Positions 5,579 through 6,792 of a DNA stretch of 6,792 nt are shown piece by piece. Source of the stretch: Nitrospirota bacterium. Lineage in GTDB: Bacteria > Nitrospirota > Thermodesulfovibrionia > Thermodesulfovibrionales > JdFR-88. Under the pieces are notes generated by a model. The model was not told the origin of the DNA and did no database searches. It was given only the letters and a program-made list of their open reading frames with translations. The stretch covers positions 1-6,792 of the forward strand of contig JAKAEG010000185.1 of assembly GCA_021819985.1 (NCBI GenBank). The letters run 5' to 3'. The position numbers and the translations under genes were made by a program. The stretch's first letter is position 1. Every line of letters starts with the position of its first letter.

Positions 5579-6353
5579 TCTAATGCGCCAGGCAAACATG
5601 AACATATTCGCCTCATACATCCCGGTATTTCTCATTGTGCTCCTGAGGACCGGAAGCGCGGTGACCTTTTTGCCTTTTTTCAACACCGCTTTCTTTCCAA
5701 AACGCATACGCATAGTCTTTGCGGTCTCGCTTGCAATGGTGCTTACGCCAGTCGTAAATATAACAGTGCCGGGAAGGCCCGAGATCGTGGAAGTGATATT
5801 CAGGGAGGTTGTGCTGGGCATGTCGATGGGTTTTTGTTTCCGGCTCGTCTTTTTCGCGGTGGAAATGGCCGCGCAGATCATTAGCACTTCGATGGGGCTT
5901 TCAATGGCCACCGTGCTTAATCCGGAGATCGGACAGGCGACCGAGCTTACGACCCTGTACAGCATGATAGCCGTGCTTATTTTCCTTTCGATGGATGGGC
6001 ACCATGCGCTTATTTACGCGCTTGTAAAGAGTTTCCAGTGGGCCCCCCCGGGGCATGTATCCATCAGCCGTTTGGCCCCCGCGGTCGTTCAAATGGCGGG
6101 CAAGATGTTCGTCATCTCGCTGAAGCTCGCGGCCCCCATCATCATAGCCGGGCTGACGGTAAATCTGCTGCTTGGCTTTCTGCAAAAGGCGGCCCCCCAG
6201 ATGAACATATTTTTCGTGGGCTATCCTTTGTACATTGTCGTCGGTTTTGTGCTGCTGATGCTCGGTATGCCGATCTTCATGAATGTACTAGGGGTTTACC
6301 TGGACGGGGCCAAGAATGATGTGATCCGGATCATTTCATTGGCAAAGGGATAA
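5571..6353 (+). CDS. fliR: FliR, flagellar type III export gate protein (TTG start)
   Basis: FliR (SctT) is the single-copy subunit that completes the helical FliP-FliQ-FliR pore and contacts FlhB. The 260-residue product is of normal length and strongly hydrophobic, with about six membrane segments. Early family features are FLIVLLRTGSAVTFLPFF (20-37), then FREVVLGMSMGFCFRLVFFAVEMA in the middle with the conserved G-x-S-M-A-x-V-x-N-P pattern (GLSMATVLNP), then a long hydrophobic region with APIIIAGLTVNLLLGFLQKAAPQMN, and the C-terminal GYPLYIVVGF. TTG 5571 is chosen because GAGGGG lies at 5557-5562; ATG 5583 or ATG 5598 would remove only a few poorly conserved residues. A run of seven C (6043-6049) inside the gene is a possible slippage point, but the frame is intact here. 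Confidence 0.95.
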   Translation: MTDLMRQANMNIFASYIPVFLIVLLRTGSAVTFLPFFNTAFFPKRIRIVFAVSLAMVLTPVVNITVPGRPEIVEVIFREVVLGMSMGFCFRLVFFAVEMAAQIISTSMGLSMATVLNPEIGQATELTTLYSMIAVLIFLSMDGHHALIYALVKSFQWAPPGHVSISRLAPAVVQMAGKMFVISLKLAAPIIIAGLTVNLLLGFLQKAAPQMNIFFVGYPLYIVVGFVLLMLGMPIFMNVLGVYLDGAKNDVIRIISLAKG

Positions 6354-6395
6354 AAGGTCATAACGGGAAAAAGTTAAAAAATTAAAACATAAAAA

Positions 6396-6792
6396 ATGGC
6401 TGAATTAGAAGAAAAAACTGAACAAGCAACACCACGAAAAAGGCAGAAGGCCAGGGAAAAAGGCCAGGTCGCGCGCAGCAAGGAACTGGGCGCGATGGCT
6501 GCCACAACCGGCATTATCGCTGTCTTTTATTTTGCCGGCCATAACATGATAGACAGGGTCTCTATCATGACCGGCAAGTTCCTTTCCTTAAGCTATGGCA
6601 CCGATCCCATTGCAGTTACAAAGCAGGCCGCAATCGGGATGTTCTATATTCTAATGCCCTTTCTGGGCCTTGCTTTCATGCTTGCCCTTGGGGTCGGATT
6701 TGCCCAGGGAGGGCTTGTGATCAAACCGGTGGAATTCGATGTGGCAAAACTTAACCCCGTCTCCGGTCTTTCGAAACTGTTCTCGATAAACG
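6396..6792 (+). CDS. flhB: FlhB, flagellar export substrate-specificity switch, N-terminal part; 3' end outside the window
   Basis: FlhB is an inner-membrane export protein. Its autocleaved cytoplasmic domain switches secretion from rod-hook to filament substrates. The frame is open from ATG 6396 to the window end (132 codons). Visible are the signature EKTEQATPRKRQKAREKGQV (6-25) followed by ARSKEL, a first membrane helix (about 33-48), a second (about 85-107), and the start of the conserved LNPVSGLSKLFS (119-130) that leads into the export-gate-contacting loop. The cleavage site NPTH lies beyond the window. ATG 6396 is secure: TAA at 6390-6392 is in frame and the N-terminus matches the family. 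The 42 bases before it are A-rich with no Shine-Dalgarno sequence near the start, unlike the rest of the operon. In this order flhA would be expected next. Confidence 0.96.
   Translation, partial: MAELEEKTEQATPRKRQKAREKGQVARSKELGAMAATTGIIAVFYFAGHNMIDRVSIMTGKFLSLSYGTDPIAVTKQAAIGMFYILMPFLGLAFMLALGVGFAQGGLVIKPVEFDVAKLNPVSGLSKLFSIN

Noticed and set aside
2491..6792. A virulence-type (non-flagellar) type III secretion operon
   Set aside because: The presence of FliL, a FliM with a CheY-binding peptide, and FliO identifies it as flagellar.

Overview
The window is a piece of a bacterial chromosome with every recognisable gene on the + strand. It has three parts: the 3' end of a family-4 glycosyltransferase gene (1-549), a complete pyruvate kinase gene (771-2180), and the start of a flagellar motor and export operon, fliL-fliM-fliN-fliO-fliP-fliQ-fliR-flhB (2491 to the window end, flhB cut off). 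Base composition is balanced. ATA (Ile) and AGG (Arg) codons are common in all genes, so no gene looks compositionally foreign. The organism is a flagellated bacterium. The gene order is widespread, a short FliN is used rather than the longer FliY of Bacillus, and a sigma-54-like promoter precedes fliL. Together these suggest a diderm or uncultured environmental lineage outside the classical Firmicutes. I cannot name the phylum from this sequence.

The two non-coding gaps (550-770 and 2181-2490) each hold a GC-rich palindromic element whose ends share the pattern GTRGGGGC. They look like two members of one dispersed intergenic repeat family. The first gap also has a weak sigma-70-type promoter candidate for pyruvate kinase. 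The second has a good sigma-54-type match (TGGCATG-N4-TTGTT at 2418-2433) placed to start transcription about 45 bases before fliL.

The flagellar genes are packed with 4-base ATGA or TTGA overlaps, or gaps of one base, implying one transcript with translational coupling. FliL is the stator-associated membrane protein. FliM and FliN form the C-ring switch. FliO helps assemble the FliP-FliQ-FliR export gate, and FlhB is the substrate-specificity switch of the same export apparatus. Exact start choice matters for fliQ and fliR, both of which appear to begin with TTG behind good ribosome binding sites. The packing is broken at two places: a 75-base gap between fliQ and fliR that could hold a 25-codon small ORF, and a 42-base A-rich gap before flhB with no Shine-Dalgarno sequence.

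I found no mobile-element gene, CRISPR array, RNA gene or defence system. The window is mainly ordinary core genes. The points worth a second look are the promoter, the repeats, the small ORF and some unusual residues in pyruvate kinase.
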